Assembly (NCBI GenBank): GCA_021817875.1
Contig: JAKAFQ010000312.1
Coordinates: forward strand, 1-5,513
Source of the DNA: Pseudomonadota bacterium
Lineage (GTDB): Bacteria; Pseudomonadota; Gammaproteobacteria; Steroidobacterales; Steroidobacteraceae
DNA: 5,513 nucleotides
Reading direction: 5' to 3'
The notes beneath the pieces were generated by a model. That model made no database searches and had not been told where the DNA came from. It worked only from the letters and a program-made list of their open reading frames with translations. The position numbers and the translations under genes were made by a program. Below, one piece after another: positions 4,569 to 5,513 of this stretch; the first letter of the stretch is position 1; every line of letters begins with the position of its first letter.

Positions 4569-5513
4569 ATGCATAAAACCTTTGCGATTCGCTGGGGCAT
4601 CGGCCGGGGGATGCTGTGCGCGCTCGCCACACTGGCGCTGGCGGCCTGCGGGGGCGGCGGCGGAAGCAGCAGTGGCACCGCGGTGAACACCGCGTTCAGC
4701 GTCGGGGGCACGATCACGGGACTGAGCGCCTCCGGTCTGGTGCTGACCGACAATGGAGGCGACAGCCTCGCGGTGAGCTCCGGGGCTTCCACCTTCACGT
4801 TCTCCACCACGATCTCGAGCGGGGCCACCTACTCGGTGGCGGTGGCCACCCAGCCGACCGGCGAGACCTGCACGGTGTCCTCGGGTACCGGCACGGCCAC
4901 GGCCAACGTGACCTCGGTGAGTGTCGCCTGCACGACCAATACCTACACCATCGGCGGCACCGTCAGCGGGCTCAACGAGTCGGGGCTGGTGCTGCAGGAC
5001 AACGGCGGGGACAACCTGTCCGTGCCCTCGGGGGCGGGCACCTTCACCTTCAGCACCCCGCTCGCTTATGGGCGGTCGTATGACGTGACGGTGTCCAGCC
5101 AGCCCGCGACCGAGAACTGCCTGGTCAGCTCGGGCAGCGGCACGGTCACGGGCAACGTGTCCACCGTGCGCGTGACGTGTTCTTCCGCCAGCTATACCGT
5201 TTCGGGGACGCTCACCGGCCTGGTGAGCGGTGGACTGAAGCTGCAGGTTGACTCGGGGGGGCAGATGCTCTCCGTGGCGGGCGGGGCGACGACCTTCCAG
5301 TTCACGCAGCCCCTGATGTACGGGACCAATGTGGACGTCCAGGTGAGCACGCAGCCCTTCTGGGAGACCTGCACGCCGGGCGCGTCCAATTACACCGGGC
5401 CGATCACCTCCAATCTCACGACCGATACCTTCGGCTGCGGGGCGGACACCGCCACCCTCACGACCTTAGCCGGCTCCACCACCTCCGGTAGCGCCGACGG
5501 CACCGGCACCAGC
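4569..5513 (+). CDS. Lipoprotein with three 83-residue repeats, then NHL-like start (C-terminus off the right edge)
   Basis: The frame is open from the ATG at 4569 to the window edge (315 codons). Residues 1-27 are a lipoprotein signal peptide with lipobox LAAC (Cys27), followed by a Gly/Ser linker. Three repeats start at residues 43, 126 and 209 with an exact 83-residue period. Each reads roughly GGT-SGL--SGLVL-DNGGD-L-V, then a FTF strand, Y-V-V--QP and a Cys pair (101/121, 184/204, 268/290). They look like Ig-like beta-sandwiches. The third is more diverged and loses the NGGD motif. Residues 296-315 (TLTTLAGSTTSGSADGTGTS) match the usual entry into NHL-repeat beta-propellers, so a propeller probably follows; this is inference. 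The ribosome site is weak (AGAGA 6-10 nt upstream), and an ATG at codon 15 is an alternative. It is likely a surface-exposed binding or adhesion protein. It reads divergently from the PEP-CTERM genes. Confidence 0.87.
   Translation, partial: MHKTFAIRWGIGRGMLCALATLALAACGGGGGSSSGTAVNTAFSVGGTITGLSASGLVLTDNGGDSLAVSSGASTFTFSTTISSGATYSVAVATQPTGETCTVSSGTGTATANVTSVSVACTTNTYTIGGTVSGLNESGLVLQDNGGDNLSVPSGAGTFTFSTPLAYGRSYDVTVSSQPATENCLVSSGSGTVTGNVSTVRVTCSSASYTVSGTLTGLVSGGLKLQVDSGGQMLSVAGGATTFQFTQPLMYGTNVDVQVSTQPFWETCTPGASNYTGPITSNLTTDTFGCGADTATLTTLAGSTTSGSADGTGTS
4695..5441 (+). repeat. Three tandem in-frame repeats of 249 bp inside the lipoprotein gene
   Basis: The units are 4695-4943, 4944-5192 and 5193-5441, each encoding 83 residues. 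Units 1 and 2 are closest (shared SGLVL-DNGGD and TFTFST); unit 3 is more diverged. Each carries two Cys about 20-22 residues apart near its end. The similarity is clear at protein level and partial at DNA level, which fits old duplication rather than recent expansion. Confidence 0.85.

Noticed and set aside
4009..4574. Several overlapping open frames on both strands in the intergenic region
   Set aside because: No ribosome sites, no recognisable motifs, low-complexity Arg/Pro/Ser products, and overlap with the promoter and enhancer of PEP-CTERM gene 3 for the leftmost.

Overview
The window is GC-rich DNA from a Gram-negative bacterium, most likely a proteobacterium that makes exopolysaccharide. 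Two things suggest this. Three consecutive genes end in PEP-CTERM sorting signals, which are the substrates of exosortase (EpsH/Xrt) systems. Two flanking genes encode outer-membrane-type lipoproteins with clear lipoboxes. The genus cannot be named from the sequence. No exosortase, PrsK/PrsR or polysaccharide gene lies inside the window, so the processing machinery must be elsewhere in the genome.

Layout: (1) 1-835, minus strand: the N-terminal part of a DUF4382-like lipoprotein that runs off the left edge. (2) 836-1148: no gene seen. (3) 1149-4132: three minus-strand PEP-CTERM genes (starts at 1962, 3007 and 3979), each a complete transcription unit. In transcription order each unit has an upstream motif, a sigma-54 type -24/-12 promoter, a short leader, the gene, and a Rho-independent terminator 39-47 nt past the stop. 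(4) 4133-4568: an intergenic stretch with one notable inverted repeat. (5) 4569-5513, plus strand: a lipoprotein with three 83-residue repeats, entering what looks like an NHL-type propeller at the right edge.

The main discovery is regulatory. All three PEP-CTERM genes carry a perfectly spaced -24/-12 element (TGGC-N7-TTGCT). About 61-75 bp upstream of it, each also carries the same 16-bp element, TGTAAAG-N4-CCGAC (plus-strand reading). I saw it nowhere else in the window. The natural inference is that this is the enhancer for a sigma-54 activator, with PrsR, the response regulator associated with PEP-CTERM systems, the obvious candidate. The first unit also has an exact IHF consensus between enhancer and promoter. 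The flanking lipoprotein genes lack both elements.

Working model (inference): the three secreted proteins are co-regulated but separately transcribed members of one RpoN/PrsR-type regulon. They are exported by Sec, processed by an exosortase encoded elsewhere, and released into or anchored at the envelope or matrix. Their middle regions are unlike one another; only the signal peptides, sorting tails, promoters and terminators match.
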